Source of the DNA: Giesbergeria anulus
Lineage (GTDB): Bacteria > Pseudomonadota > Gammaproteobacteria > Burkholderiales > Burkholderiaceae_C
Assembly (NCBI RefSeq): GCF_900111115.1
Contig: NZ_FOGD01000003.1
Span: 124,001 to 188,000, forward strand
Direction: 5' to 3'
DNA: 64,000 nucleotides
Every line of letters starts with the position of its first letter. The first letter of the stretch is position 1. The notes below the pieces were generated by a model. It was given only the letters and a program-made list of their open reading frames with translations, had not been told where the DNA came from and ran no database searches. Below are positions 1 to 8,497 of the stretch, in pieces. Position numbers and translations under genes: made by a program.

Positions 1-1839
1 CAGCAAAAAGAGGCGCTAGAAGTGCAGTTGCGCTTGTTTTCTGCGTTTATCGATGCGCTGCCCAACCCGGTTTTTATCAAAAACAAGGAAACGGTTTTTA
101 CGGCCTGCAACAAAGCCTACGAGGAAGCCTTTGGCATCGAGCGCGCCCACTTTATCGGCAAGACGGTGCTAGAGCTGGACTACCTGCCCTTGGCAGCCCG
201 GCAAGCTTTTCAAGTCGCTGATGTGGCCTTGATAGCACAGGGTGGCCAGACCAGCGAGGAGATTGAGCTGATTTTTTGCGATGGCCTGCGGCGTACGGTG
301 CTGTACCAGCGCTGCACCTTTGATTTGGGGCCAGAGCAGGGCGGGGGCATGTTGGGCTTGCTGGTGGATATTTCTGAGCGCAAACAGGTAGAAGAAGCCC
401 TGAAGCTGCGCGAAGCGCAGTACCGGCTGCTGGCAGAAAATGCCAACGATGTGATTTGGACACTGGATGTGCAGGGGCGCTTTACCTATGTTAGCCCCTC
501 GGTGGCTAAACTGCGCGGCTACACCAGTGCCGAAGTAATGCAGCAATCGTTGCAACAAGCCCTGATGCCCCAAGGCGTGCCGTTGGTGCTACAGGCCTTG
601 CAAAAAAGCCAAGCCGCTGCCAAAGCGGGTTTGACCATTCCAGAATGGCGCGCTGAGTTAGAGCAGCCTTGTAAGGACGGCAGTACAGTTTGGACGGAAG
701 TTACTACCAATGGGGTGCTAAATGCCGACGGCGAGTTTTTGGGCCTGTTGGGCATTACCCGCGACATTTCTGAGCGCAAAGAACGTGATGATTACCGGCG
801 CTTTCACAGCCAAATTTTAGAAAAACTGGCCGCTGGCACCCAACTCAAGGCCATCTTAGAAGCCATTGTGTTGGGCATTGAGGCGTTGCACCCCAACAAG
901 CTGTGCAGCATTTTGCTGCTGGATGAGGCGGGCCAGCGTGTCACGGGCTGCATTGGCCCTAGTCTGCCCGACTTTTACAACAAGGCTTTGGAGGGGTTGG
1001 TGGTAGAGCTGGGCATGGGCTCGTGCGGTACCTCGGTATGTACTGGGCAGCGGGTGGTGGTGGAAGACATTGCCACCCATGCTTACTGGGCACCGTTTCG
1101 GGTGTTGGCCGCCCAAGCACGGTTGGGGGCTTGCTGGTCGGAGCCGATCCGCTCTGGTTCAAACCGGATTTTGGGGGTTTTTGGCATTTACCACCGCAAC
1201 AAACACACCCCCAGCGATGCCGACATCGCCTTGATCGAACAAACGGCCCGGCTGGCTAGTATTGCGATTGAGAAAACGGTTGCTGAGGAGCAAATCCGCA
1301 ATTTGGCCTACCGCGACAGTCTGACCCGGCTGCCCAACCGGCGTCTTTTGGATGAGCGTTTGGCCTTGGCCTTGGCCAGCAGCCGACGCACTGGGCTGCA
1401 TGGTGCGCTGATATTGTTGGACTTGGACAACTTTAAGCCACTCAATGACACCTACGGCCATGCGGCAGGCGATTTGTTGTTGATCGAGGTGGCTCGCCGC
1501 TTGAGTGCCAGCATCCGGGAGGTAGATACTGTGGCCCGTTTGGGCGGGGATGAGTTTGTGGTGGTGATTGGTGATTTGGAGGCTGATGCCAAAGTGGCCT
1601 TAGAACACGCGCAGGCAGTGGCCGAAAAAATTCGGGCAGCATTGGCCCAACCCTACCTGTTGACCGTGGTAGCACACCAAAACACCCCAGCCATCATGAT
1701 TGAGCACCACGGCTCATGCAGCATGGGTTTGGCCCTGTTTACGGGGCAAGATACCCAGCGCCAAACAGAACTGCTCAAGCAAGCCGACGATGCCATGTAC
1801 CGAGCCAAGCAATCGGGCCGCAACACCATTCATCTGTGA
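1..1839 (+). CDS. PAS-PAS-GAF-GGDEF diguanylate cyclase, 5' end outside window
   Basis: The reading frame is open from the first base, so the true start lies upstream and 612 codons are visible. In order: a PAS domain (about residues 10-125), a second PAS domain (135-255) followed by a DISERK-type linker, a GAF domain (275-420) and a GGDEF domain (430-612). The signature GGDEF is intact at about 515-519, and an RxxD inhibitory site (REVD) lies nine residues before it, so an active, product-inhibited c-di-GMP synthase is expected. No EAL domain follows. The PAS/GAF part should sense a small ligand or redox state, but the signal cannot be read from sequence. cobS follows 14 bases later and could share the transcript. 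Confidence 0.93.
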   Translation, partial: QQKEALEVQLRLFSAFIDALPNPVFIKNKETVFTACNKAYEEAFGIERAHFIGKTVLELDYLPLAARQAFQVADVALIAQGGQTSEEIELIFCDGLRRTVLYQRCTFDLGPEQGGGMLGLLVDISERKQVEEALKLREAQYRLLAENANDVIWTLDVQGRFTYVSPSVAKLRGYTSAEVMQQSLQQALMPQGVPLVLQALQKSQAAAKAGLTIPEWRAELEQPCKDGSTVWTEVTTNGVLNADGEFLGLLGITRDISERKERDDYRRFHSQILEKLAAGTQLKAILEAIVLGIEALHPNKLCSILLLDEAGQRVTGCIGPSLPDFYNKALEGLVVELGMGSCGTSVCTGQRVVVEDIATHAYWAPFRVLAAQARLGACWSEPIRSGSNRILGVFGIYHRNKHTPSDADIALIEQTARLASIAIEKTVAEEQIRNLAYRDSLTRLPNRRLLDERLALALASSRRTGLHGALILLDLDNFKPLNDTYGHAAGDLLLIEVARRLSASIREVDTVARLGGDEFVVVIGDLEADAKVALEHAQAVAEKIRAALAQPYLLTVVAHQNTPAIMIEHHGSCSMGLALFTGQDTQRQTELLKQADDAMYRAKQSGRNTIHL

Positions 1840-1853
1840 GGTTGCCGTTTCTC

Positions 1854-2678
1854 ATGCAAGCTATTCGCCACTATCTGCTGGCCGTGCAGTTTTTTACCCG
1901 CATCCCTATCACGGGGCGGTTGGCCCACTGGGTTGGCTTTAGCCCAGCCATGTTGCGTGCCAGCAGCGCGCATTTTCCCGGCGTTGGTTGGATCGTGGCG
2001 GTGTGGGCGGCGTTAGTCTATGCCGCATTGCATGCAGCGCTGGGTAGCAACCCTTTTGCCCCAGCGGTGGCCGCTGTGGGTTGCACCATTGCCACGGTGC
2101 TGCTGACTGGCGGCTTTCATGAAGATGGCTTGGCCGATGTGACCGATGGCTTGGGCGGTAGCTATGACCGCGAGCGTGCGCTGGACATCATGAAGGATTC
2201 GCGCATTGGTGCTTTTGGCGCGATGGCCTTGGTGCTGGCTTTGTTGGCTAAGTGCAGCTTGTTGGCGCTGCTGGGGGCGCACAGTTTGGGGGCAGCATTG
2301 GCAGCGTTGGTGGGCGGTCATGTGCTATCGCGCTGGTGGCCGCTGTGGCTGGTGCGTTGTTTGCCCCATGTTGGGGATACGGCCAAATCCAAAAGCAAGC
2401 CCCTGGCTGATCAGATCAGCAACTTCTCTTTGGCTGCGGCGGGTCTGTGGTGCGTAGCACCACTGGCGCTGGTGTGGCAACTGCAATCGGTGCTTTTGGT
2501 GGCGCTGGCGGCCTTGTGCAGCGCTGTGGCTGCGGCGCATATGGCGCGCCGACTGGCCCGGCGCTTGCAAGGCTTTACCGGCGATGGTTTGGGCGCGGTA
2601 CAACAGCTGGGCGAGGTGGGGTTTTATTTGGGCGCAGCCTTGGCACTGGGGCCTCTGGCACAAGGCGTTAGCGCATGA
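1854..2678 (+). CDS. cobS: adenosylcobinamide-GDP ribazoletransferase CobS
   Basis: Integral membrane enzyme that joins adenosylcobinamide-GDP and alpha-ribazole in the last steps of adenosylcobalamin synthesis. The 274-residue protein shows the family's N-terminal QFFTRIP motif, the GGFHEDGLADVTDG segment and the IMKDSRIGAFG motif, followed by hydrophobic helices. The frame is open further upstream inside the cyclase gene, but the ATG at 1854 fits the family's N-terminus. Its stop overlaps the cobC start by four bases (ATGA), so translation is probably coupled. No cobalamin riboswitch fits in the 14-base gap before it. Confidence 0.95.
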   Translation: MQAIRHYLLAVQFFTRIPITGRLAHWVGFSPAMLRASSAHFPGVGWIVAVWAALVYAALHAALGSNPFAPAVAAVGCTIATVLLTGGFHEDGLADVTDGLGGSYDRERALDIMKDSRIGAFGAMALVLALLAKCSLLALLGAHSLGAALAALVGGHVLSRWWPLWLVRCLPHVGDTAKSKSKPLADQISNFSLAAAGLWCVAPLALVWQLQSVLLVALAALCSAVAAAHMARRLARRLQGFTGDGLGAVQQLGEVGFYLGAALALGPLAQGVSA

Positions 2679-3244
2679 GGGTACCGCAATTGTGGCTGGC
2701 CCGCCATGCACAGCCCTTGGTGGCCCCCGGCCATTGCTATGGCGTGCTGGATGTGCCTGCCGATGCGCTGGCTACAGCACAGGCCGCGCAGCGCCTAGCG
2801 CAAGCCTTGCCTGCAAGCCTTGCGGTTTGGCATTCGCCGCTGCAACGTTGCACCCAACTGGCGCATGCTTTGCAAGCGCAGCGGCCTGAGCTGCACAGCC
2901 AGCCCGACACCCGTTTGCAAGAAATGGATTTTGGCTGCTGGGAGGGCCGTGCTTGGGACAGCATTGCCCGCACCGACATCGACCGGTGGGTGGCAGGTTT
3001 TGCCACGCACCGCCCCGGTGGGGGCGAGAGCTTGCAAACCATGCTGGCACGGGTAGCAGCAGCCCTGCAACAGGCCAAAGATACGGCGCAACAAAAGCAC
3101 ACCGATGTGCTCTGGCTCACCCATGCCGGGGTGGCGCGCTGTGTGCAATGGTTGCTAGAAAGGCACCATCAAGCCCCGTGCGCCGCGCAGTGGCCGGTAG
3201 TAGCCCCTGAGTGGGGTGGCTGGGTCTGCTGGCCCTTGGCCTGA
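2675..3244 (+). CDS. cobC: alpha-ribazole phosphatase-like histidine phosphatase
   Basis: A 189-residue histidine phosphatase. The N-terminal LARHAQP segment carries the catalytic RH pair, EMDFGCWEGR is the conserved family motif near residue 90, and the second catalytic His lies in WLTHAG near residue 149. The RHG glycine is replaced by Ala, which is tolerated in this superfamily. In the CobC family the enzyme removes the phosphate from alpha-ribazole phosphate or adenosylcobalamin phosphate. The four-base overlap with cobS supports this role over a generic phosphoglycerate mutase. Confidence 0.88.
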   Translation: MRVPQLWLARHAQPLVAPGHCYGVLDVPADALATAQAAQRLAQALPASLAVWHSPLQRCTQLAHALQAQRPELHSQPDTRLQEMDFGCWEGRAWDSIARTDIDRWVAGFATHRPGGGESLQTMLARVAAALQQAKDTAQQKHTDVLWLTHAGVARCVQWLLERHHQAPCAAQWPVVAPEWGGWVCWPLA

Positions 3245-3266
3245 ACCGTGGGTTAGGTAGTTGTGT

Positions 3267-3725
3267 TTAGTGCCGTGGCGGCATGTCCAGCGTCAGGGTG
3301 GCTGGCCCATTGAGCGTAGCCCCTAGGCGGGCTTGGCGTGGCTCTAAGGCTTGCAGTACCAGCCCGTCAGCCACTTGTGCGCCCACGCGAAATGGCTTGG
3401 CAGGTTGGCCTCCGACGGCAATCAGCGCTGCGCCCAAGCTGCTGCGCTGCCCGGCCAGTACACCCAGCAGAGTGAGTGGTGCTTTGGTGGCTGGTTCTGT
3501 GGCCTGTGGCTTCTCGGCTCCTGTGGGAGCTGCTGCGCTGCCCAGTAAACGGCTGATGGCGGCCACATCGGGTGCCACCGGCGCAGCCACAGCCACGGCA
3601 GGCACGGCCCCACCCAAAGGGGCGGACAGGCGCAGGCCCCAATAGGCCGCGCTGGCAGCGGCGGCGGCCCAAAGCGCCAAGGTGGCTAGGCGCACGCCCC
3701 AGCCGGTATCTGTAGTGGTCACCAT
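3267..3725 (-). CDS. gspC: short GspC-like type II secretion protein
   Basis: A 152-residue protein with a short cytoplasmic start, one membrane helix (about residues 13-32), an Ala/Pro-rich linker and a periplasmic region resembling the GspC homology-region domain (leucine-rich stretch with LLGVLAGQ near residue 86). Classical GspC is about 270-300 residues and ends in a PDZ or coiled-coil domain, which is absent here. It is divergent from gspG with 52 bases between them, so both promoters must sit in that gap. GspC links the inner-membrane platform to the GspD secretin. The call rests on context plus topology. Confidence 0.75.
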   Translation of the reverse strand: MVTTTDTGWGVRLATLALWAAAAASAAYWGLRLSAPLGGAVPAVAVAAPVAPDVAAISRLLGSAAAPTGAEKPQATEPATKAPLTLLGVLAGQRSSLGAALIAVGGQPAKPFRVGAQVADGLVLQALEPRQARLGATLNGPATLTLDMPPRH

Positions 3726-3777
3726 CGTCGGATTATCATTCAGGCGCTTTGTGTGACTGCCCTTCTTCTGGATACCG

Positions 3778-4224
3778 ATGCATCTTCTTGACTTTGCCCG
3801 TAGTGCACGCCACTCTCTTCAACGTGGCTTTACCCTGATCGAACTGATGGTGGTGCTGGTCATTATTGGCGTGCTGGCCGCGCTGATCGTGCCCAATGTG
3901 CTGGATCGGGCCGACGATGCACGCACCACAGCGGCGCGCACCGACGTGACCAACGTCATGCAGGCCCTCAAGCTCTACAAGCTCGATAACCTGCGCTACC
4001 CCACCGCAGAACAGGGCTTGCAGGCCCTCGTAGCCAAACCCAACGCTGGGCCACCAGCACCCAATTGGAAGCCCTACCTAGAAAAACTTCCCAACGACCC
4101 TTGGGGTCGCCCGTACCAATACCTCAACCCCGGCATCAAGGGCGAGATCGATGTGATGTCCTTTGCTGCGGATGGTCAACCGGGTGGCGAAGGCAAGGAT
4201 GCCGATATCGGTAGCTGGCAATAA
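3778..4224 (+). CDS. gspG: type II secretion major pseudopilin GspG
   Basis: A 148-residue protein starting at ATG 3778. A short basic leader ends at the prepilin cleavage site G/FTLIELMVVL near residue 18, with Glu at +5, followed by the hydrophobic N-terminal helix. The C-terminal half has the GspG hallmarks: LDNLRYPT, EQGLQALV, DPWGRPYQY and the Asp-containing calcium-loop region near the end. It is the main subunit of the pseudopilus that pushes folded exoproteins through GspD. PilD, encoded at 38740, is the only prepilin peptidase in the window that could process it. First gene of the rightward gsp operon. Confidence 0.97.
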   Translation: MHLLDFARSARHSLQRGFTLIELMVVLVIIGVLAALIVPNVLDRADDARTTAARTDVTNVMQALKLYKLDNLRYPTAEQGLQALVAKPNAGPPAPNWKPYLEKLPNDPWGRPYQYLNPGIKGEIDVMSFAADGQPGGEGKDADIGSWQ

Positions 4225-4684
4225 GCTGCCCGTGGTACATGCCCCTGTGGCCTGCACAGCACACCAACGCCAGCGCGGCTTCACGTTGCTGGAGTTGTTG
4301 GTGGTGATCAGCATCATCGCCGTAGCCACGGCTGGTGTGGCACTGGCCCTGCGCGACAACGCTGGGGCCACGCTAGAGCGCGAGGCGGTGCGCTTGGCTG
4401 CGCTGCTAGAGGCGGGCCGGGCGCAGTCGCGCGCCAGCGGTGTGCCGGTGCGCTGGCGCAGCGTGGCTGGGGGGTTTAATTTTGAGGGTCTGGCCGAAGG
4501 CCAGTTGCCCACGCAGTGGCTATCGCCCAGCACCTCGGTGCGTGGCGATGATGCCTTGCTACTGGGGCCAGAGCCTTTGATTGCCGCCCAAGGCGTGACG
4601 CTGGTGAACCGCGATGAGCCGCAAACGGCGTTGCGCGTATCTACCGATGGCCTGCGCCCGTTTGCTGTGCAGGCCACGCCATGA
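4199..4684 (+). CDS. gspH: type II secretion minor pseudopilin GspH
   Basis: Minor pseudopilin with cleavage motif G/FTLLELLVVIS and a following hydrophobic helix; the rest is a poorly conserved globular domain, about 161 residues in all. The start is uncertain. ATG 4199 overlaps gspG by 26 bases and has an AAGGCAAGG-like Shine-Dalgarno. GTG 4232 lies after the gspG stop but lacks a visible ribosome site. The frame opens at TTG 4163. The stop overlaps gspI by four bases. Confidence 0.9.
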   Translation: MPISVAGNKLPVVHAPVACTAHQRQRGFTLLELLVVISIIAVATAGVALALRDNAGATLEREAVRLAALLEAGRAQSRASGVPVRWRSVAGGFNFEGLAEGQLPTQWLSPSTSVRGDDALLLGPEPLIAAQGVTLVNRDEPQTALRVSTDGLRPFAVQATP

Positions 4685-5064
4685 GGCTGCACTGCACACC
4701 GTCGCCTGTCACGAGGGCCGCCGGTTTTACGCTGGTTGAAGTGCTGGTAGCCTTGGCGATTGTGGCGGTAGCGCTGATGGCCGGGTTACAGGCCAGCGCG
4801 GCACTGATCCGCAATGCCCAGCGCCAGTCTGATATTTTGCTGGCCCAGTTGTGCGCTGAAAATGAACTGGTCAAAATCCGGCTAGCGCGCCAAATGCCCG
4901 CCATTGGCGACAGCAGCCCATCGTGTGAGCAAGCTGGGCGCACCCTGACCGTGGCTCTAGCGGTGCGGCCCACACCCAACCCGACCTTTCGGCGCGTAGA
5001 TGCCTTGGTGCTCGATGGCAGTAGCCCCATCTTGCGCCTGAGCACCATTGTGGGCCGACGCTAA
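4681..5064 (+). CDS. gspI: type II secretion minor pseudopilin GspI
   Basis: A 127-residue minor pseudopilin. The leader is followed by the cleavage motif G/FTLVEVLVALAIVAV, typical of GspI (VEVLVAL), and the sequence AENELVKIRL is the family's conserved post-helix segment. It is predicted to form the pseudopilus tip complex with GspJ and GspK. The ATG overlaps the gspH stop, and gspJ begins six bases after its stop, so it is embedded in the operon. Confidence 0.94.
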   Translation: MRLHCTPSPVTRAAGFTLVEVLVALAIVAVALMAGLQASAALIRNAQRQSDILLAQLCAENELVKIRLARQMPAIGDSSPSCEQAGRTLTVALAVRPTPNPTFRRVDALVLDGSSPILRLSTIVGRR

Positions 5065-5070
5065 ACAGCC

Positions 5071-5772
5071 ATGCCGCGCGCTCACCCCCGTTTACCGCTA
5101 CCACCCCAGCGCCCGCTGGCGCAGGGCTTTACGCTGGTCGAATTGTTGGTGGCTTTGGCGATGATGGCGCTATTGGCCATCATGAGCTGGCGTGGGCTGG
5201 ATGGCATGGTACGCACGCAGCAACACACCCGCGAGCGCAGCGAGCAATTGTTGGTGTTGCAAACCGCCTTGGCCCAATGGGGCACCGATCTGGATGCGTT
5301 AGTCACGCTGCCTTACACCACACCGCTAGACTGGGATGGCCAAGTGTTGCGCCTGACGCGCCGCAGCAACGCCACGCCCGATGAGGGTGCGCTGGTGGTT
5401 GCGTGGGCACGGCGCAATGTGCAGGGCAGCGAGCAATGGCTGCGTTGGCAGTCTGGCCCAGTGCGTACACGGGCGCAGTGGCAACAGGTTTGGCAACAAG
5501 CGGCCATGTGGGCGCGTACCCCCGGCGACGCCGAGCGCGCCCATGAGACCGTGCTGCTGCCTCTGGCGGGCTGGCAATTGTTTTATTACCGGGGCGATGC
5601 TTGGAGCAACCCGCTATCGAGCAGCGGCAGCCCTGGCGAAGGTGCAGGCAGCGCCAGCGTGAGCATTCCTGATGGCATTCGTTTGCAACTGGAGTTGCCA
5701 CCGGGCCAAGGCTTGACCGGGCTGATGACCCGCGATTGGGTGCAACCCCTGCAAGGCGGAGGCAAAAATTGA
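5071..5772 (+). CDS. gspJ: type II secretion minor pseudopilin GspJ
   Basis: A 233-residue minor pseudopilin with a 16-19 residue basic/proline-rich leader and the cleavage motif G/FTLVELLVALAMMALL. The rest matches the GspJ layout: MSWRGLDGM after the helix, a central beta-rich domain with WGTDLDAL, and a C-terminal LELPPGQGL segment. It builds the pseudopilus tip with GspI and GspK. Its stop is shared with the TTG start proposed for gspK. Confidence 0.94.
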   Translation: MPRAHPRLPLPPQRPLAQGFTLVELLVALAMMALLAIMSWRGLDGMVRTQQHTRERSEQLLVLQTALAQWGTDLDALVTLPYTTPLDWDGQVLRLTRRSNATPDEGALVVAWARRNVQGSEQWLRWQSGPVRTRAQWQQVWQQAAMWARTPGDAERAHETVLLPLAGWQLFYYRGDAWSNPLSSSGSPGEGAGSASVSIPDGIRLQLELPPGQGLTGLMTRDWVQPLQGGGKN

Positions 5773-6752
5773 GCGGCCAAAGATTTTTTGGCTACCGCCA
5801 ACGTGGTGCGGCCCTGCTGGCGGCCATGCTCACAGTGACGCTGGTGGCTACCTTTGCTGCTGCGGCGCTGTGGCAGCAATGGCGCAGCATTGAGATCGAG
5901 ACCGCCGAACGCGCCCGCGTGCAATCGGCGTGGATTCTGATCGGCGCGCTAGACTGGTCGCGCCTGATCCTGATTGAAGACTACAACGCCAACCCCGGCG
6001 GTTCCGACCATCTGGCCGAACCCTGGGCTGTGCCACTGCAAGAAGCGCGGCTATCCACCTTTTTGGCCGCAGAAAAGAACATCTCACAATTAGACGATGC
6101 CAGCACCGATACCACTGATGCCTTTTTATCCGGCCAGATACTGGATTTGCAGGCCCGCCTGAACCTGAGCAACCTGCTCGATGGTGCCACCATACAGCCC
6201 GAAGCGCGGGCCCAGTTTGAGCGGCTGTTTACCCGTTTGGGCTTGCCCAAGGCTGAATTGGAGCAACTGATCCAAGCCCTGCTGCAAGCCAACAACCCTG
6301 ACAGCGCCGATGCCCTGCTGCGCCCGCCCACGCTGGGCCAGTTGGGTTGGTGGGGTGTGGCTCCGGCCAAGCTGGCTCTGTTGGCACCACACACGACGCT
6401 GCTACCGCAGCGCAGCAAAATCAACCTGAATACCGCCAGCGCCGAGGTGCTGCTGGCCGGCATTGAGGGGCTAGACCAAGCCGGGGCCAACCGACTGCTG
6501 GCGGCACGCCAAACCCAGCACTTGCGCAGCCTAGAAGACGCCCGCGCCTTGCTGGGTCAGAACGCGCAAATTAAAGAGGCCCTGCACGATGTGAGCTCTA
6601 GCTATTTTGAAGTGTATGGCCGCTTGCGCTTGGGTAATGTGACCGTGCAAGAGCGCTCCATCGTTTATCGCCAACGCCGTGAGGTACGTACTCTGTGGCG
6701 TGAACGGATGGCCTTGCCGCCCCCTACAATGGCCCGCCAGACCTACCCATGA
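5769..6752 (+). CDS. gspK: type II secretion minor pseudopilin GspK
   Basis: The largest minor pseudopilin, about 327 residues. The leader RQRG is followed by AALLAAMLTVTLVA, so the usual Phe/Met and Glu5 are lacking, as is typical of GspK, which caps the pilus tip. The alpha domain and the helix-hairpin-helix-like INLNTASAEVLLAGI motif (about residues 218-232) fit the family. The start is taken as TTG 5769: it overlaps the gspJ stop and is preceded by GGCGGAGG at 5757-5764 with good spacing. The in-frame upstream extension would intrude into gspJ. The stop overlaps gspL by four bases. Confidence 0.92.
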   Translation: MSGQRFFGYRQRGAALLAAMLTVTLVATFAAAALWQQWRSIEIETAERARVQSAWILIGALDWSRLILIEDYNANPGGSDHLAEPWAVPLQEARLSTFLAAEKNISQLDDASTDTTDAFLSGQILDLQARLNLSNLLDGATIQPEARAQFERLFTRLGLPKAELEQLIQALLQANNPDSADALLRPPTLGQLGWWGVAPAKLALLAPHTTLLPQRSKINLNTASAEVLLAGIEGLDQAGANRLLAARQTQHLRSLEDARALLGQNAQIKEALHDVSSSYFEVYGRLRLGNVTVQERSIVYRQRREVRTLWRERMALPPPTMARQTYP

Positions 6753-7993
6753 CCACCCTGATCCTCCACCTGCCGCTGGCTTTGCCGGGGCCTGCCACTG
6801 AATACCGCTACACCCTGAGCAGCGACGGCCAAAGCGTCAGCAGCCATGCCAGCGCCGCCTTGGCCCTGCTGCCGCGCCCCGGACGGGCCACTGGCGAAAC
6901 CGTGGCGCTGGTGCCCGCACAAGCGCTGTCGTGGCAGCGGGTCTCTTTGCCCCAAGGGGTGGGCTTGGCCTCGCCGCGCTTGCGTGCCGTGCTCGAAGGT
7001 TTGCTCGAAGAGCGCCTCTTGGACGACCCGGCCCAACTGCACTTTGCTTTAGAGCCGCAAGCGCGCAGCGGTACGGCCATTTGGGTGGCCGTGTGTGATC
7101 GGGCTTGGCTGCGCGCCCACTTGCAAGCGCTAGAAAACGCGGGCATCCCGGCAGCGCGGGTGGTACCAGAATGTGCGCCCAGTAGCGCTGATGCCCCCCC
7201 GGCACCTATACAAGTGCTGGGTACCCCCGAAGACCCCCGGTTGCTGCTGCCGCGCTGTGGCCCCGATCAAGGCGTGCTGTGGCTGCCGCTGTCCGCCGCT
7301 GCCCTCGCGCTGATGCCCCGCACTAGCGCCGCAGATGGCTCCATCGTCCCCATGATCTATGCCGAGCCTGCCGTGGCCGCACTGGCTGAGCAGCTCTTGG
7401 GCCAGCCGGTGCCACTGCAAACGGCCAGCGCACGGGCGCTGCACGCCTTGGGCAATGGCTGGAATCTGGCGCAGTTTGATCTGGCCAGCACCGGCAGCCT
7501 GCGCCTACAGCGCAAGCTAGCCGCCGCGCTGGGGGCTTGGTTTGGGGCACCACAATGGCGCGCTGCCCGCTGGGCGTTGGGGCTGTTGGCGGTGGTGCAT
7601 CTGCTGGGTTTGAACGTTTGGGCTTGGCAAGAACGCCAAGCACTGGCCGCCCAAAAAACCCAAGTGCAGGCAGTGCTGACACAAACCTTCCCACGGGTGC
7701 AGGTAGTGGTAGATGCTCCTGTACAAATGGAGCGCGAATTGGCGCTGCTGCGCCAAGCCACTGGCAGCTTGTCTGCACGCGATTTAGAACCCTTGTTAGC
7801 CAGCAGCGCCAGCGCCCTGCCGCCCCAATGGCAAGCGCGCAGCATCGACTACAGCCCCGGCCAGTTGCGCTTGCAAGGCCCGGCACTCAGTGCCGCTGAG
7901 CAAACCCAAGCCACACAAGCGCTGCGCGCCAGCGGCCATACCCTCGACACCGACGGTGACACCTTGGTGGTGCGCGCTGTGACTACCCCATGA
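6749..7993 (+). CDS. gspL: type II secretion inner-membrane protein GspL
   Basis: A 414-residue bitopic protein. The N-terminal cytoplasmic part (1-265) has the actin-like fold features of GspL, which recruits the ATPase GspE. One membrane helix lies near residues 270-290 (WALGLLAVVHLLGL), followed by a periplasmic ferredoxin-like domain that pairs with GspM. It begins with an ATGA overlap on gspK and ends with an ATGA overlap on gspM, so the three are probably translationally coupled. Confidence 0.93.
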   Translation: MTTLILHLPLALPGPATEYRYTLSSDGQSVSSHASAALALLPRPGRATGETVALVPAQALSWQRVSLPQGVGLASPRLRAVLEGLLEERLLDDPAQLHFALEPQARSGTAIWVAVCDRAWLRAHLQALENAGIPAARVVPECAPSSADAPPAPIQVLGTPEDPRLLLPRCGPDQGVLWLPLSAAALALMPRTSAADGSIVPMIYAEPAVAALAEQLLGQPVPLQTASARALHALGNGWNLAQFDLASTGSLRLQRKLAAALGAWFGAPQWRAARWALGLLAVVHLLGLNVWAWQERQALAAQKTQVQAVLTQTFPRVQVVVDAPVQMERELALLRQATGSLSARDLEPLLASSASALPPQWQARSIDYSPGQLRLQGPALSAAEQTQATQALRASGHTLDTDGDTLVVRAVTTP

Positions 7994-8493
7994 GTTCTGC
8001 ATCTTCTTCTCTTTCAGCATGGCGCACGCATTGGCAGGCGCTGGCCCCGCGTGAGCGGCAACTGCTGCGTGCCGCAGCAGCCTTGGTGGTATTGGCCTTG
8101 CTGTGGTGGCTGGCGCTGGCACCGGCTTTAGATACCCTGCGCCACGCCCCAACCCGCCATGCCAAGCTCGATAGCCAATTGCAGGCCATGCAAGCCTTGC
8201 AAGCTGAGGCGCAACAGTTGCAAAAGGCCCCGCGCTTGCCCACCGATGCCGCTGCCCGTGCGCTACAGGCCGCTGTGGCCGAACACTTAGGCAACAGCGC
8301 CCGCCTGAACATCACCGGCGACCGGGCCACGCTCACTTTGCAAGGCACACCAGCCACAGCGTTAGCCCCGTGGTTAGCCCAAGCACGTGCCAATGCCCAT
8401 GCCATCACCCAAGAGGCCCGGCTGGTGCGTAACCCCGGTGCGGGCAGCCCGCGCTGGGATGGCACCATCGTGCTGGCTTTGCCTGTACGCTAA
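7990..8493 (+). CDS. gspM: type II secretion inner-membrane protein GspM
   Basis: A 167-residue protein with a short cytoplasmic tail, one membrane helix (about residues 29-48, rich in Ala/Leu/Trp), a coiled-coil-like segment (LQAMQALQAEAQQLQ) and a small periplasmic ferredoxin-like domain. Size, topology and position between gspL and gspN identify it as GspM, the assembly-platform partner of GspL. Sequence conservation in this family is low, so the call leans on context. Confidence 0.9.
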   Translation: MSSASSSLSAWRTHWQALAPRERQLLRAAAALVVLALLWWLALAPALDTLRHAPTRHAKLDSQLQAMQALQAEAQQLQKAPRLPTDAAARALQAAVAEHLGNSARLNITGDRATLTLQGTPATALAPWLAQARANAHAITQEARLVRNPGAGSPRWDGTIVLALPVR

Positions 8494-8497
8494 CAAC

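Noticed and set aside
1840-1853. Cobalamin riboswitch before cobS
   Set aside because: Only 14 bases separate it from the cyclase gene and no riboswitch core is seen upstream.
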